The notes under the pieces were generated by a model. That model worked only from the letters and a program-made list of their open reading frames with translations. It had not been told where the DNA came from and did not search any database. This document shows positions 15,682-23,758 of a stretch of 35,286 nucleotides of DNA, piece by piece; within the stretch, counting starts at the first letter, position 1; every line of letters starts with the position of its first letter. Source of the stretch: JAAFIP01 sp043728315 (GTDB taxonomy: Bacteria > Pseudomonadota > Gammaproteobacteria > Burkholderiales > Burkholderiaceae_C); assembly GCA_043728315.1 (NCBI GenBank), contig JAYTMT010000299.1:1-35286 (forward strand). The letters run 5' to 3'. Both the position numbers and the translations under genes were made by a program.

Positions 15682-16710
15682 ATGCAAGAACGCGTCCGAC
15701 TTGAAGATGTTGCCAGTCTGGCTGGGGTGTCTACTGCCACCGTATCGCGCGTGTTGTCAAGGCCGCACATGGTCAAAGACAGCCGCCGCGCCAGTGTTTT
15801 GCAAGCCATCAAAATGCTCGGTTACGTGCCCGATGGCTCGGCACGCGCGCTGGCATCTGGGCGCACCTTCACGGTGGGCTGCGTAGTGCCTTTTTTAGAC
15901 CAGGCTATTTTTGCCAAAAGCACGCAGGCCTTGCAAGCCGCCTTGTTGCAGCACGGCTACCAGCTGCTGATTGCCACCCATGAATACAGCTTGCAGCGCG
16001 AGTTTGAGGCCGTGATGGCCTTGCAGCAGCGCGTGGTGGACGCATTGGTTTTGGTGGGCAGTGACCATTCTGCGCAAACTTGGGAGGCCATTGCCCAGTG
16101 GGGCAAACCGACCGTGCTCAACTGGTCTTGCGACGCGCGGCTGCCCTCGGTGGGCTTTGACAACCATGCGGTAGCCGCAGCACTGACAGCGCATTTGCTA
16201 GCGCTGGGCCACCGCAATATAGGCGTGATTTCTGGCTACACCCAGCACAATGACCGCGCCAGAGCGCGTATTGCAGGCGTGCGCCATGCCATGGCGCAGC
16301 AGGGATTAACGCTCAGCCCCACCTGCATCAGCGAGCAAACCTTCAACCTCAGCGGCGGCCGCTTAGGGCTGGGCCAGCTCATGGGGCTGACCCAGCGGCC
16401 AACCGCTGTGCTTTGCGGCAACGATTTGTTGGCCTCAGGTGCGCTGTTTGAAGCGCAGCGTATGGGCATTGCAGTGCCGCAGGAATTGTCCATTTGCGGC
16501 ATTGACAACAACGAACTCTCGCAGGAGGTGATTCCGGCTTTGACAACCGTTGACCTGCCCACCTTTGAGCTGGGCAGGGTGACGGCCAATCAAATCATCA
16601 AGGCTTTGGCGGGAGAGGCTATTGAAAGCGCGCAGCTTTTGCCATTTAAGCTGCAGGTGCGGCAAAGCACCTGCGCCCCCATGCACACCACGCCATTAAG
16701 TACCGATTAA
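15682..16710 (+). CDS. LacI-family transcriptional regulator (HpsR-like)
   Basis: 342-residue repressor. The N-terminal HTH and hinge (VRLEDVASLAGVSTATVSRVLSRP, residues 5-28, then GYVPDGSARALASG) are canonical LacI. A periplasmic-binding-protein-like effector domain follows, with VGCVVPFLDQAIFA, GHRNIGVISG, CGNDLLASGALFEAQRMGIAVP and a C-terminal GIDNNELS block. It is divergent from the hps-like operon across a gap containing a CpG-centred palindrome. In C. pinatubonensis the DHPS cluster is also controlled by a LacI-type regulator, HpsR, which supports the pathway call. The effector is inferred to be DHPS or a metabolite. The 3' end overlaps the convergent phoX-like gene by 15 bp. Confidence 0.88.
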   Translation: MQERVRLEDVASLAGVSTATVSRVLSRPHMVKDSRRASVLQAIKMLGYVPDGSARALASGRTFTVGCVVPFLDQAIFAKSTQALQAALLQHGYQLLIATHEYSLQREFEAVMALQQRVVDALVLVGSDHSAQTWEAIAQWGKPTVLNWSCDARLPSVGFDNHAVAAALTAHLLALGHRNIGVISGYTQHNDRARARIAGVRHAMAQQGLTLSPTCISEQTFNLSGGRLGLGQLMGLTQRPTAVLCGNDLLASGALFEAQRMGIAVPQELSICGIDNNELSQEVIPALTTVDLPTFELGRVTANQIIKALAGEAIESAQLLPFKLQVRQSTCAPMHTTPLSTD

Positions 16711-18615
16711 GCCGCCATCGATTTTGCGAATCACCACCGTGGCTGAGCGTGGGCGGCCTGTGGGGCGTTGGTCGGGCCAGTTGGAGATTTTGCGGGGGTC
16801 GGCGGGATCGCTGCGCTCGCTGGGGCTCTCGCCGGGGTGCTGCACGTTGATGAACATGGTGCGGCCGTCGGGTGTGGCGCTGGCGCCGGTGATCTCGCAG
16901 CCCGAGGGGCCGGTAAGGAAACGGCGGATTTCGCCGGTTTTCACGTCGGCTGCCAGCATGCCGTTGTTGCCCATGTTCACCAAGTCGCCTTTGCCCATGG
17001 CCGAGGTCGACATATCGCATTGGATCCACAGCACGCCACGCGCATCCGTCCACAGGCCGTCTGGGCAAGAAAATGCGTCGCCTTTGATATTGCCTTTGGC
17101 ATCGGCGCGTTCCAGTTTGGGGTCGCCAGCCAATACAAAGTGGTTCCACTCAAAGCCTGTGCCGTCAAAGTCGCCGTTGTCTTTCCAGCGGATGATGTTG
17201 CCCATGGTGTTGTTGGCGCGCGGGTTGGCTGCGTCCACGCCGGGCTGGTTAGCGCCGCCGCGGTTGCTGTTGTTGGTGAGCGTGGTGTACACCCAGCCTT
17301 GTTTGTCAACATCAATCCACTCGGGGCGGTCCATCTTGGTAGCGCCCAGCAAGTCGCTGGCTTGGCGGGCTTTGATCACCACCTCGCCTTGGTCGGCAAA
17401 GCCATTGGCTGGCGTGAGTGGGCCCAGGCCATGGGTCAGGGCTAGCCAGCGGCCTTTGCCGTCAGAGTCAAACTTGGCAACATACAAAACACCGTGGTCA
17501 AGCAGCTCAGCATTGGCTGCAGCACCGCCAGGTTTGATTTTGTCGCGGCTGACAAATTTGTAGATGTACTCAAAGCGTGCGTCTTCGCCCATGTACACCA
17601 CGGCGCGGCCATCGCGGGTGGTGGCCACTGTCGCGCCCTCGTGTGCGGCGCGGCCCATGGCCGTGCGCTTGGCAGGCGTGCTGCTGGGGTTCATCGGGTC
17701 AATTTCTACTACCCAACCAAAGCGGTTGGGTTCGTTGGGGTTTTTGCTGGCATCAAAGCGCGCATCGTGCTCGTGCCAGCGGTAACCCACAGGGTCACCC
17801 TTGCGCAGACCCCAGCGGGCTTCGTGTGCGTTGGGGGTGTCTGGGCCTTTGAAGTAAAAAATAAAGTTTTCTTCGCACGTGAGGTAAGTGCCCCAGGGCG
17901 TGATGCCGCTGCCGCAGTTGTTGATGGTGCCCAGCACGCGGCGCCCGCTGGTGTCCGCCGCTGTTTTCATCAACTCGTGGCCAGCGGCCGGACCCGTGAC
18001 GGCCATGGGGCTGCTGGCTGTGAAGCGCCGCGCCCAAGGCGATGGGCGCACCATTTCCCACTGGCCTTTGTTGTCTTCCACCTCAATCACCGATACGCCG
18101 TGCGCGGCCTGCGCTTTGCGCACCTTCTCGGCGCTCCAGGTTTTATTGCCATCGGCATGCAGCAGGCCATCGTCCACATACTCGTGGTTCATCACCAAAA
18201 GGCCAGATTTAGAGCCGTCGATAGGGAAAAAATGGATGCCGTCGTGGTGCATGCCCATTTGTGCCATTTGCTCGGCAGCGGTGTTGGTGGCGTTTTCTTT
18301 GAAGGCAGGCAATTCGCCCGACAGGCCTATCGGCTCGCCCCAAGCGGCAATCACTTGCGCCATATAGCCCTCTGGCACGGTGATTTTGTCGGCCACAGAG
18401 ACGGGGATGCCTTTGAAACCTAGCAAGCTTGCGCCGCCCGCTTGTGTGGTGGCGCAAGCACCGAGCGACACCGCTGCCAGAGGCGCTAGCAAACCGCCCA
18501 AGGCAGTCCCTAGACCGCCGCGCAAAACGGTGCGGCGTGAGGGCAGGGAAACATCGTGAATGCTGGGGTTGGAGGAGCGGTTGCTGTCCTCCATGGTGGA
18601 GAAGTCTTTGGCCAT
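16696..18615 (-). CDS. phoX: PhoX-family alkaline phosphatase (DUF839)
   Basis: 639-residue secreted phosphatase. PhoX enzymes are calcium- and iron-dependent phosphomonoesterases exported by Tat. The N-terminus has a twin-arginine signal (SRRTVLRGG, then a hydrophobic stretch to LGACATT, about residues 25-57). The family blocks are present: MVNHEY-type LLVMNHEY, CGSGITPWGTYLTCEEN, VVEIDPMNP, AAHEGATV, DGLWTDARGVLWIQCD, CEITGASATPDGRTMFINVQHPGE. The ATG at 18615 was chosen because it places the Tat signal at the usual distance; a longer frame from 18675 is less likely. A Pho box lies 75-93 bp upstream. The cysteine in LGAC could be a lipobox-like feature, but that is uncertain. Confidence 0.9.
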   Translation of the reverse strand: MAKDFSTMEDSNRSSNPSIHDVSLPSRRTVLRGGLGTALGGLLAPLAAVSLGACATTQAGGASLLGFKGIPVSVADKITVPEGYMAQVIAAWGEPIGLSGELPAFKENATNTAAEQMAQMGMHHDGIHFFPIDGSKSGLLVMNHEYVDDGLLHADGNKTWSAEKVRKAQAAHGVSVIEVEDNKGQWEMVRPSPWARRFTASSPMAVTGPAAGHELMKTAADTSGRRVLGTINNCGSGITPWGTYLTCEENFIFYFKGPDTPNAHEARWGLRKGDPVGYRWHEHDARFDASKNPNEPNRFGWVVEIDPMNPSSTPAKRTAMGRAAHEGATVATTRDGRAVVYMGEDARFEYIYKFVSRDKIKPGGAAANAELLDHGVLYVAKFDSDGKGRWLALTHGLGPLTPANGFADQGEVVIKARQASDLLGATKMDRPEWIDVDKQGWVYTTLTNNSNRGGANQPGVDAANPRANNTMGNIIRWKDNGDFDGTGFEWNHFVLAGDPKLERADAKGNIKGDAFSCPDGLWTDARGVLWIQCDMSTSAMGKGDLVNMGNNGMLAADVKTGEIRRFLTGPSGCEITGASATPDGRTMFINVQHPGESPSERSDPADPRKISNWPDQRPTGRPRSATVVIRKIDGGLIGT

Positions 18616-18689
18616 GGCGTTTGCTCGGTTGAGGTACTTGAATAAGAACTGCGAAAATACGCGAGAACTGTGCAATCATGGCTAAAACA

Positions 18690-18708
18690 TGTGACGCTTT
18701 TATGACGC
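18690..18708 (-). promoter_or_regulatory. Pho box upstream of phoX
   Basis: On the minus strand two direct repeats (GCGTCAT and GCGTCAC) lie exactly 11 bp apart, separated by AAAA. By my hand count 13 of 17 defined positions match the PhoB consensus. A -10-like CATGAT follows about 9-10 bp downstream, the spacing expected for PhoB-activated promoters that lack a -35. This implies induction under phosphate limitation. Confidence 0.7.
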
Positions 18709-18778
18709 AGCCGGCCCTCAAATCATTGCCAAGCTGCAAAAACCTCTGCGGCCTTGGTTTTTAAGGATTTTCAGCACT

Positions 18779-18808
18779 ATGTCAGCGTCATATGGTCATA
18801 GTGCGCTA
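18779..18808 (-). repeat. Dispersed TGAC element, copy 3
   Basis: A 30-bp exact match to the consensus core on the minus strand; the last two bases differ. It lies between the divergent phoX-like and thioesterase genes, 42 bp before the thioesterase ATG. TATACT directly follows on the plus strand and could be a -10 for the thioesterase gene, though no good -35 is visible. Confidence 0.9.
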
Positions 18809-18849
18809 TACTTTTATGAGTAATTACTTTGCCTGTATCGGACAACACC

Positions 18850-19287
18850 ATGCCTAGCCTAACGCCCATTTGGAAGCGCCCCATCAGCCCCGAAATCTTG
18901 CAAGCCCTTCATGTGGACACCGCAGTGAAAGCGCTTGGCATTGAGTTCACCAATGTGGGGCCAGACTCGATCACCGCCCGCGTGCCGGTTGATGCCCGCA
19001 CCCGCCAGCCCTATGGCCTGCTGCATGGCGGCGTGAGCGTGGTGCTGGCCGAAACGCTTGGCAGCTGCGGCGCAGCCTACGCAGCACCCGATGGCCACCG
19101 CGCCGTGGGCCTGGACATCAATGCCAACCACCTGCGCGGCGCCACCAGCGGCTGGGTGACTGGCACAGCACGCCCCGTGCACATTGGCCGCAGCACACAG
19201 GTCTGGCAAATTGACCTGTTCAACGACGCAGGCGAGCAAACCTGCGCCTCGCGCATCACCATGGCGGTGCTGGCACCGCGGGGTTGA
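18850..19287 (+). CDS. PaaI/EntH-like hotdog-fold thioesterase
   Basis: 145-residue single hotdog domain, an acyl-CoA or aryl-CoA thioesterase family. GLLHGGVSVVLAETLGS holds the HGG motif and the helix with the catalytic acid (Glu), followed by VGLDINANHLRGA and the TGTARPVHIGRSTQVWQIDL strand. The length and order match PaaI/YdiI-type proteins (MenI/EntH group). I chose the ATG at 18850 (MPSLTPIW); an in-frame TTG at 18829 is possible. Neither has a clear ribosome binding site. Its physiological substrate cannot be told from the neighbours. Confidence 0.88.
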   Translation: MPSLTPIWKRPISPEILQALHVDTAVKALGIEFTNVGPDSITARVPVDARTRQPYGLLHGGVSVVLAETLGSCGAAYAAPDGHRAVGLDINANHLRGATSGWVTGTARPVHIGRSTQVWQIDLFNDAGEQTCASRITMAVLAPRG

Positions 19288-19308
19288 ATACACACTTCAC
19301 AAATAGCT

Positions 19309-19352
19309 AAAACGTCTAAATATGCAATTGGATTGCAGATTTAGACGTTTTT
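19309..19352. terminator. Bidirectional rho-independent terminator
   Basis: A 20-nt left arm (AAAACGTCTAAAT, then TGCAAT) pairs with the right arm with a single mismatch around a 3-nt loop. It is flanked by A-runs on one side and a T-run on the other, so it can end both transcripts. It sits between the convergent thioesterase and adenosyltransferase genes, where a shared terminator is expected. Confidence 0.85.
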
Positions 19353-19376
19353 ACATTTTGGGAGTTGGCTACTTGC

Positions 19377-19955
19377 TCACTCAGTAGCAGCTCGCGCAAG
19401 ACGCTCGCTGCACCAATACACATCATCCCCCACCGAACCATCCGTGCGGTGGCGGTTGAGTACGCGGGCTAATACAAAGAGCAAATCGCTTAGGCGGTTC
19501 AAATACTGGCGGGGATTCTCTTTGATCGACTCTGCTACGCCCAGCGCCACCACGGCGCGCTCGGCGCGGCGGGCTACGGTGCGGCTCACATGCGCCAGCG
19601 ACGCGGCGCGTGTGCCTGCGGGCAAGATGAATTCGGCCAAGCGCGGCAGGGTAGCGTTGTAAGTTTCTAGCGCTTGATCGAGCGTCAACAGCGCATCGGC
19701 CTTGAGCAGCTCAAAACCCGGAATACTCAGCTCACCGCCCAAGTTAAACAACTGGTGCTGAATTTCCACCAAAAGTTCGCGCACATCCAAAGGCATGTCT
19801 TCGCACAGCAGCACGCCCAGCCCCGAGTTAAGCTCGTCCACATCGCCCATGGCGTGTACGCGCAGGCTGTCTTTACTCACCCGCGTGTTGTCGCCCAAGC
19901 CGGTGGTGCCGTTGTCACCCGTGCGGGTGGCGATTTGTGTGAGTCGGTTGCCCAT
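19377..19955 (-). CDS. PduO-type cob(I)alamin adenosyltransferase
   Basis: 192-residue ATP:corrinoid adenosyltransferase that makes adenosylcobalamin from cob(I)alamin and ATP (EC 2.5.1.17). Signature elements in order: TRTGDNGTTGLGDNTRVSKDS (ATP-binding N-terminus), VDELNSGLG, IQHQLFNLGGELS, FILPAGTRAASLAHVSRTVARRAER and LNRLSDLLFVLAR near the C-terminus. It is full length. AGAGG precedes the ATG. It is divergent from the D-lactate dehydrogenase-type gene and not inside a cobalamin operon, so it is most likely a salvage enzyme serving a B12-dependent mutase elsewhere. Confidence 0.94.
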   Translation of the reverse strand: MGNRLTQIATRTGDNGTTGLGDNTRVSKDSLRVHAMGDVDELNSGLGVLLCEDMPLDVRELLVEIQHQLFNLGGELSIPGFELLKADALLTLDQALETYNATLPRLAEFILPAGTRAASLAHVSRTVARRAERAVVALGVAESIKENPRQYLNRLSDLLFVLARVLNRHRTDGSVGDDVYWCSERLARAATE

Positions 19956-20075
19956 GGGGGTTGTGCCTCTTGGTTTGTCAGCGCTGCTGTGTAAAAATGC
20001 TATTTTCGCAGTTTAGTGACTGTGCCTGCGCCAGTTTCAGGATTAGCTGCTGTTTACTTGTTTGGAGACTCGCCC

Positions 20076-21497
20076 ATGAATGCCCCCCTGCCCACCCATT
20101 TGCTCCCCCAAATTCGCCAGCGCGATGTGCCGCAGGCGCTGCTCGATGCTTTGAAAAGCCGCTTTGGTGACCAGTGCTCGCTGGCGCTGGCCGTGCGCAC
20201 CCAGCATGGGCGCGACGAGTCTAGCTTTGACGCGCCGCCGCCGTCGGCCGTGGTGTTTGCCGAAAATACGCAGGATGTGGCCGATGCCGTGGAACTTGCC
20301 GCGCAATACCGCGTGCCTGTGATTCCGTTTGGCGTGGGCAGCTCACTCGAAGGGCATTTGCTGGCTGTAGAAGGCGGCATCAGCATTGACGTGGGGCGCA
20401 TGAATAAAGTGCTGGCGATTAACGCCGAAGACCTCACGGTGACGGTGCAGGCGGGCGTGTGCAGGAAGGCACTCAATGAAGAGATCAAGTCTACCGGCTT
20501 ATTTTTTCCCATTGACCCCGGCGCGGATGCCACCATTGGCGGCATGAGCGCCACCCGCGCCAGCGGCACAAATGCCGTGCGCTACGGCACCATGCGCGAG
20601 AACGTGTTAGCGCTAGAAATAGTGAGCGCCAGCGGCGAAATCATCCGCACCGGCACCCGCGCCAAAAAGAGCAGCGCAGGCTACGACCTCACGCGCCTGA
20701 TGGTGGGCAGCGAAGGCACGCTGGGCGTGATCACCGAGATTACCCTGCGCATTTACCCCCTGCCCGAGGCGATCAGCGCGGCTATTTGCTCCTTCCCCTC
20801 GATTGAAGCGGCGGTGAACACCACCATTCAAATCATCCAAATGGGCATACCGATTGCACGGGTGGAGCTGATTGACCCGCACACCGTGCGCATGGTCAAC
20901 GCCCACAGCAAGCTTAATTTGCGCGAAGAGCCCATGCTGCTAATGGAATTCCATGGCTCGCCAGCGGGCGTGAAAGAGCAAGCGGAATTGGTGCAGGAGC
21001 TGGCCAGCGAGCACGGCGGCCAAGCTTTTGAATGGGCCACCACGCCCGAGGAGCGCACCAAGCTGTGGACGGCGCGGCACAACAGCTATTTTGCTGCCCT
21101 GCAATCGCGCCCGGGCTGCCGGGCGATCAGCACCGACACCTGCGTGCCGATTTCTCGCTTGGCCGACTGCTTGCTCGAATCGGTGGCCGAGACCGATGCC
21201 AGCGGCATCCCCTATTTTTTAGTGGGCCACGTGGGCGATGGCAATTTCCACTTTGGCTATTTGATTGACCCGAATAACCCCCAGGAGCGCGAAACCGCAG
21301 AAGCGCTCAACCACAAGCTGGTACACCGCGCTCTGCGCTTGGGCGGCACCTGCAGCGGCGAACACGGCATTGGCCTGCACAAACAAGACTTTTTGGTGGC
21401 CGAGGCGGGCGACGGGGCGGTGAACATGATGCGCACCATCAAGCATGCGCTCGATCCGCACAACATCATGAATCCGGGCAAGATTTTCAGCTGGTAA
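20076..21497 (+). CDS. FAD-linked D-lactate dehydrogenase (cytochrome), GlcD/DLD family
   Basis: 473-residue flavoprotein of the FAD-binding PCMH type that would oxidise D-lactate (or another D-2-hydroxy acid) to the keto acid and pass electrons to the respiratory chain. VIPFGVGSSLEGH and DPGADATIGGMSATRASGTNAVRYGTMRENVLALE form the FAD site. GHVGDGNFHFGYL and GGTCSGEHGIG near the C-terminus carry the substrate/metal histidines. The overall pattern is nearer to eukaryotic-type LDHD than to GlcD. I chose the ATG at 20076, which has GGAG about 9 nt upstream, over an in-frame start at 20016. It could use glycolate or D-2-hydroxyglutarate instead. Confidence 0.9.
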   Translation: MNAPLPTHLLPQIRQRDVPQALLDALKSRFGDQCSLALAVRTQHGRDESSFDAPPPSAVVFAENTQDVADAVELAAQYRVPVIPFGVGSSLEGHLLAVEGGISIDVGRMNKVLAINAEDLTVTVQAGVCRKALNEEIKSTGLFFPIDPGADATIGGMSATRASGTNAVRYGTMRENVLALEIVSASGEIIRTGTRAKKSSAGYDLTRLMVGSEGTLGVITEITLRIYPLPEAISAAICSFPSIEAAVNTTIQIIQMGIPIARVELIDPHTVRMVNAHSKLNLREEPMLLMEFHGSPAGVKEQAELVQELASEHGGQAFEWATTPEERTKLWTARHNSYFAALQSRPGCRAISTDTCVPISRLADCLLESVAETDASGIPYFLVGHVGDGNFHFGYLIDPNNPQERETAEALNHKLVHRALRLGGTCSGEHGIGLHKQDFLVAEAGDGAVNMMRTIKHALDPHNIMNPGKIFSW

Positions 21498-21525
21498 GTT
21501 GGCCAAGCTGTCACACCTAATCGCT

Positions 21526-23601
21526 ATGCAAAAAATAGCGTACTATGTCCTTTTGACGCTGACATTGTGGGTTTTTTCTGTAAATTTCACAGTTTTGCAT
21601 GCACAGGAAGCCTCTTGCAACGCTGAAGTGCCGGTGGAGGGCATTGTGCGCACCACGCGCATGGCGGGCAGCACACAAAGCAGCACTTTGGCCAGCCTGC
21701 CCGACAGCATCGGGCTAGACCTGCGCATGGGCGGTACGCAAATCAGCTACCGCCTGCCAATAGCGCCCTGCCCCGCTGGCACGGTGCGCGGGCTGTATAT
21801 TGGGGCCAATGTAACCAGCTACACGCTGGTGGCCGAGCTGGGGGGTCACGAAGGCGGGCAAGCCCTGACTGGCCTGCCTTTGCCAAGCGATGCGCTGCCC
21901 CGCTGGCTGCCCCTGCGCGCCGTGCAGCCGCCTGCCAACCCGGCCGACGCGCCGTGGGCGCAGCGCAGCGGCGATGCGGGGCTGATTTACTCGGGCCGCG
22001 CGCCCACGGTGTATGCCCTGCCAGCGGGTGCTACTGCCGTGCACATGCAGCTGCAAACGCCTAGCAATTTTCCCTTTGGCCTGGGCGTGGCGCGCGTGGG
22101 TCCGCTAGAGGCCACTCTGCTCAACCATGGCAAGGACGAGCGCGTGGGCTTGGCCGAGCAAAGTAGCTTGGCCATGGTGATGGGCGTGGTGGGCGCAATC
22201 GCGCTGCTTGCATGGTGTGTGCGCCGCAAAGACTTTGCGCTGCTGTTTTTTGGCTTTGCCACCGTTGTCTTTGCGCTGCGCACTTGGCTGGACTACACAC
22301 AGCTGATTTACCTGCCCGCTTTGTTCTTTGAAAACTTCATCCGCTGGACTTTGGTGCTCATGTCTATGGCGCTGGCATCTGCCAATTTGATAGCAGTCAA
22401 TGCTTGGTCAATACGCGTTCGACGCGGCATGTTGTGGCTAGGCGCTTGTTTCAGTGCTTTGTTCTTGGCCCTGCTCATACCCGGTGTTGAGCGCTGGCAT
22501 CTCCACACCATGAGCTTTCGCTGGATCGCTTTTGACATAAGCGTGTTACTCACCTTTTATGTCATGTGGCACACCTTTGCCGCTCGCCAACGCATTGGCT
22601 TGGTGCGCGCGGGTGCAGTGCTGGCCGCCTATGGTCTGATATTGGTGGTGGGCTATGTGATTGCCAGCCGCAACATGGGGCAAAGCGGTTTTAGCCACGG
22701 TGGCTACTTTATTTATGCCTACAGCGTGCTGGTATTGGTGGTGGGGGCGCTGGTGGGCGAGCGGGCGCTGCGCGCCTTGCAGCGCGCCGAGGGCTTGAAT
22801 GCCGAGCTGGCCCAGCGCGTGGCCGAGAAAAACACCGAATTAGCCCAGTTTTATGCCCAGCAGCGCGATGCCGAGCTGCAAGTCGAACGCGAAGGCGCGC
22901 GCCAGCACGAGCGCGAGCGCCTCACCCGCGAGATGCACGACGGCATTGGTGCCCAGCTCATGACGGCGCTGCGCGGTGTGGAGCGCGGCGCTTACGGCAA
23001 AGAACAAGTAGCCCAAAGCCTGCAAGACGGCTTGGACGAACTGCGCCTCTTAATGGACAGCGCCGACGTGGGCCGCAGCCTGCAAGGCGCACTGGCCACT
23101 TGGCGCAACCGCTGGGACGCGCGGCTGGCCGCCGTGGGCCTGGCCTTGGTGTGGGAAATAGACGGTGCCATAGAGGGCGTGGTGCTGCCCGAAGACACGG
23201 TGCTGCAGCTCATGCGCATGGTGCAAGAAGCGGTAACCAACACCGTGAAACACGCCAACGCCAGCCACATCACCGTGAACGCGGGCTTGGCCCATTCTGA
23301 CGCTGGTGGGCGCTTGCTGCATCTGCAGGTGTGTGACAACGGCCAAGGCATGGCGGACGCCCCCGAGCTGGCAGCGCATGCGGGCGCTGCGCCCCCTGCT
23401 CCAGCAAGTCCAGCCAGTTCTGCCACCGCCACCACCTCCACCACCTCCACCATCTCCATCACCACCCAGCGCGGCCTGCGCCATATCGCCCACCGCGCCA
23501 GCGCCATTGGCGCGCAATGCGAGGTGCGCAGCCTAGCCGCTCCGGCGCATGGTGTGTGTGTGCGGGTAAGTTTGCCTGTATTGATACAAAACGCGGCTTA
23601 G
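21526..23601 (+). CDS. Membrane sensor histidine kinase (NarL/HisKA_3 class), orphan
   Basis: 691-residue membrane kinase. A signal-like segment (about residues 5-25) precedes a periplasmic domain, then about six or seven membrane helices (about 215-430), a coiled coil rich in Glu/Gln/Arg (about 420-470), and a HisKA_3 domain with the phospho-acceptor His471 in REMHDGIGAQL. The ATP domain has the N-box QEAVTNTVKHANAS, DNGQG and QRGLRHIAHRASAIGA. A low-complexity Ala/Pro/Ser/Thr insert sits in the ATP lid. The layout recalls 7TMR-DISM kinases. The ATG at 21526 makes the TGAC element (21536-21567) encode most of the signal segment; a TTG at 21499 is an alternative start. No response-regulator gene is adjacent. 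Confidence 0.85.
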   Translation: MQKIAYYVLLTLTLWVFSVNFTVLHAQEASCNAEVPVEGIVRTTRMAGSTQSSTLASLPDSIGLDLRMGGTQISYRLPIAPCPAGTVRGLYIGANVTSYTLVAELGGHEGGQALTGLPLPSDALPRWLPLRAVQPPANPADAPWAQRSGDAGLIYSGRAPTVYALPAGATAVHMQLQTPSNFPFGLGVARVGPLEATLLNHGKDERVGLAEQSSLAMVMGVVGAIALLAWCVRRKDFALLFFGFATVVFALRTWLDYTQLIYLPALFFENFIRWTLVLMSMALASANLIAVNAWSIRVRRGMLWLGACFSALFLALLIPGVERWHLHTMSFRWIAFDISVLLTFYVMWHTFAARQRIGLVRAGAVLAAYGLILVVGYVIASRNMGQSGFSHGGYFIYAYSVLVLVVGALVGERALRALQRAEGLNAELAQRVAEKNTELAQFYAQQRDAELQVEREGARQHERERLTREMHDGIGAQLMTALRGVERGAYGKEQVAQSLQDGLDELRLLMDSADVGRSLQGALATWRNRWDARLAAVGLALVWEIDGAIEGVVLPEDTVLQLMRMVQEAVTNTVKHANASHITVNAGLAHSDAGGRLLHLQVCDNGQGMADAPELAAHAGAAPPAPASPASSATATTSTTSTISITTQRGLRHIAHRASAIGAQCEVRSLAAPAHGVCVRVSLPVLIQNAA
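21536..21567 (+). repeat. Dispersed TGAC element, copy 4, inside the kinase signal-peptide coding region
   Basis: The 32-bp core begins TAGCGTAC and ends CTGACATTG, with CTATGTCC and TTTTGACG variants. It is preceded by a CGCTAT...ATAGCG hairpin (21521-21540) like other copies. In the kinase frame it reads IAYYVLLTLTL, the hydrophobic core of the predicted signal peptide. Confidence 0.88.
23423..23466 (+). repeat. CCACCT/CCACCA microsatellite within the kinase gene
   Basis: A run of imperfect ACC/TCC triplets encodes a Thr/Ser-rich stretch (TATTSTTSTISITT) in the ATP-lid region of the kinase. Triplet runs like this change length by slippage without breaking the frame. Effect on activity unknown. 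Confidence 0.7.
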
Positions 23602-23616
23602 TTACTCTGTATTTAG

Positions 23617-23648
23617 TAGCGCTATATGACCATATGACACTGACATTG
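23617..23648 (+). repeat. Dispersed TGAC element, copy 5
   Basis: 32-bp core with TAGCGCTATATGACC and TATGACACTGACATTG, 16 bp after the kinase stop. It forms the left outer end of the composite palindrome that closes with the inverted copy at 24072-24103. Confidence 0.88.
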
Positions 23649-23758
23649 GTCTTATTTTTCTTGAGCTCGTTGTTTTTAAGCGTTTCGTATCGCGTTGGTC
23701 ACTGCTGCGGGGACAGGGAGCTGTGCCAACGCATGTTTCGATCTGAGGTGGTCACTAC

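Noticed and set aside
16768..18423. Long plus-strand open frames (225 and 309 codons) opposite the PhoX-like gene
   Set aside because: They are antisense to a gene with full family signatures and a Tat signal. Their composition (Gly/Ala/Val/His-rich) is what high-GC antisense frames give.
18779..18808. The TGAC element read as a Pho box
   Set aside because: Its TGAC units are 8 and 6 bp apart, whereas PhoB sites require an 11-bp period. A proper Pho box lies nearby at 18690-18708.
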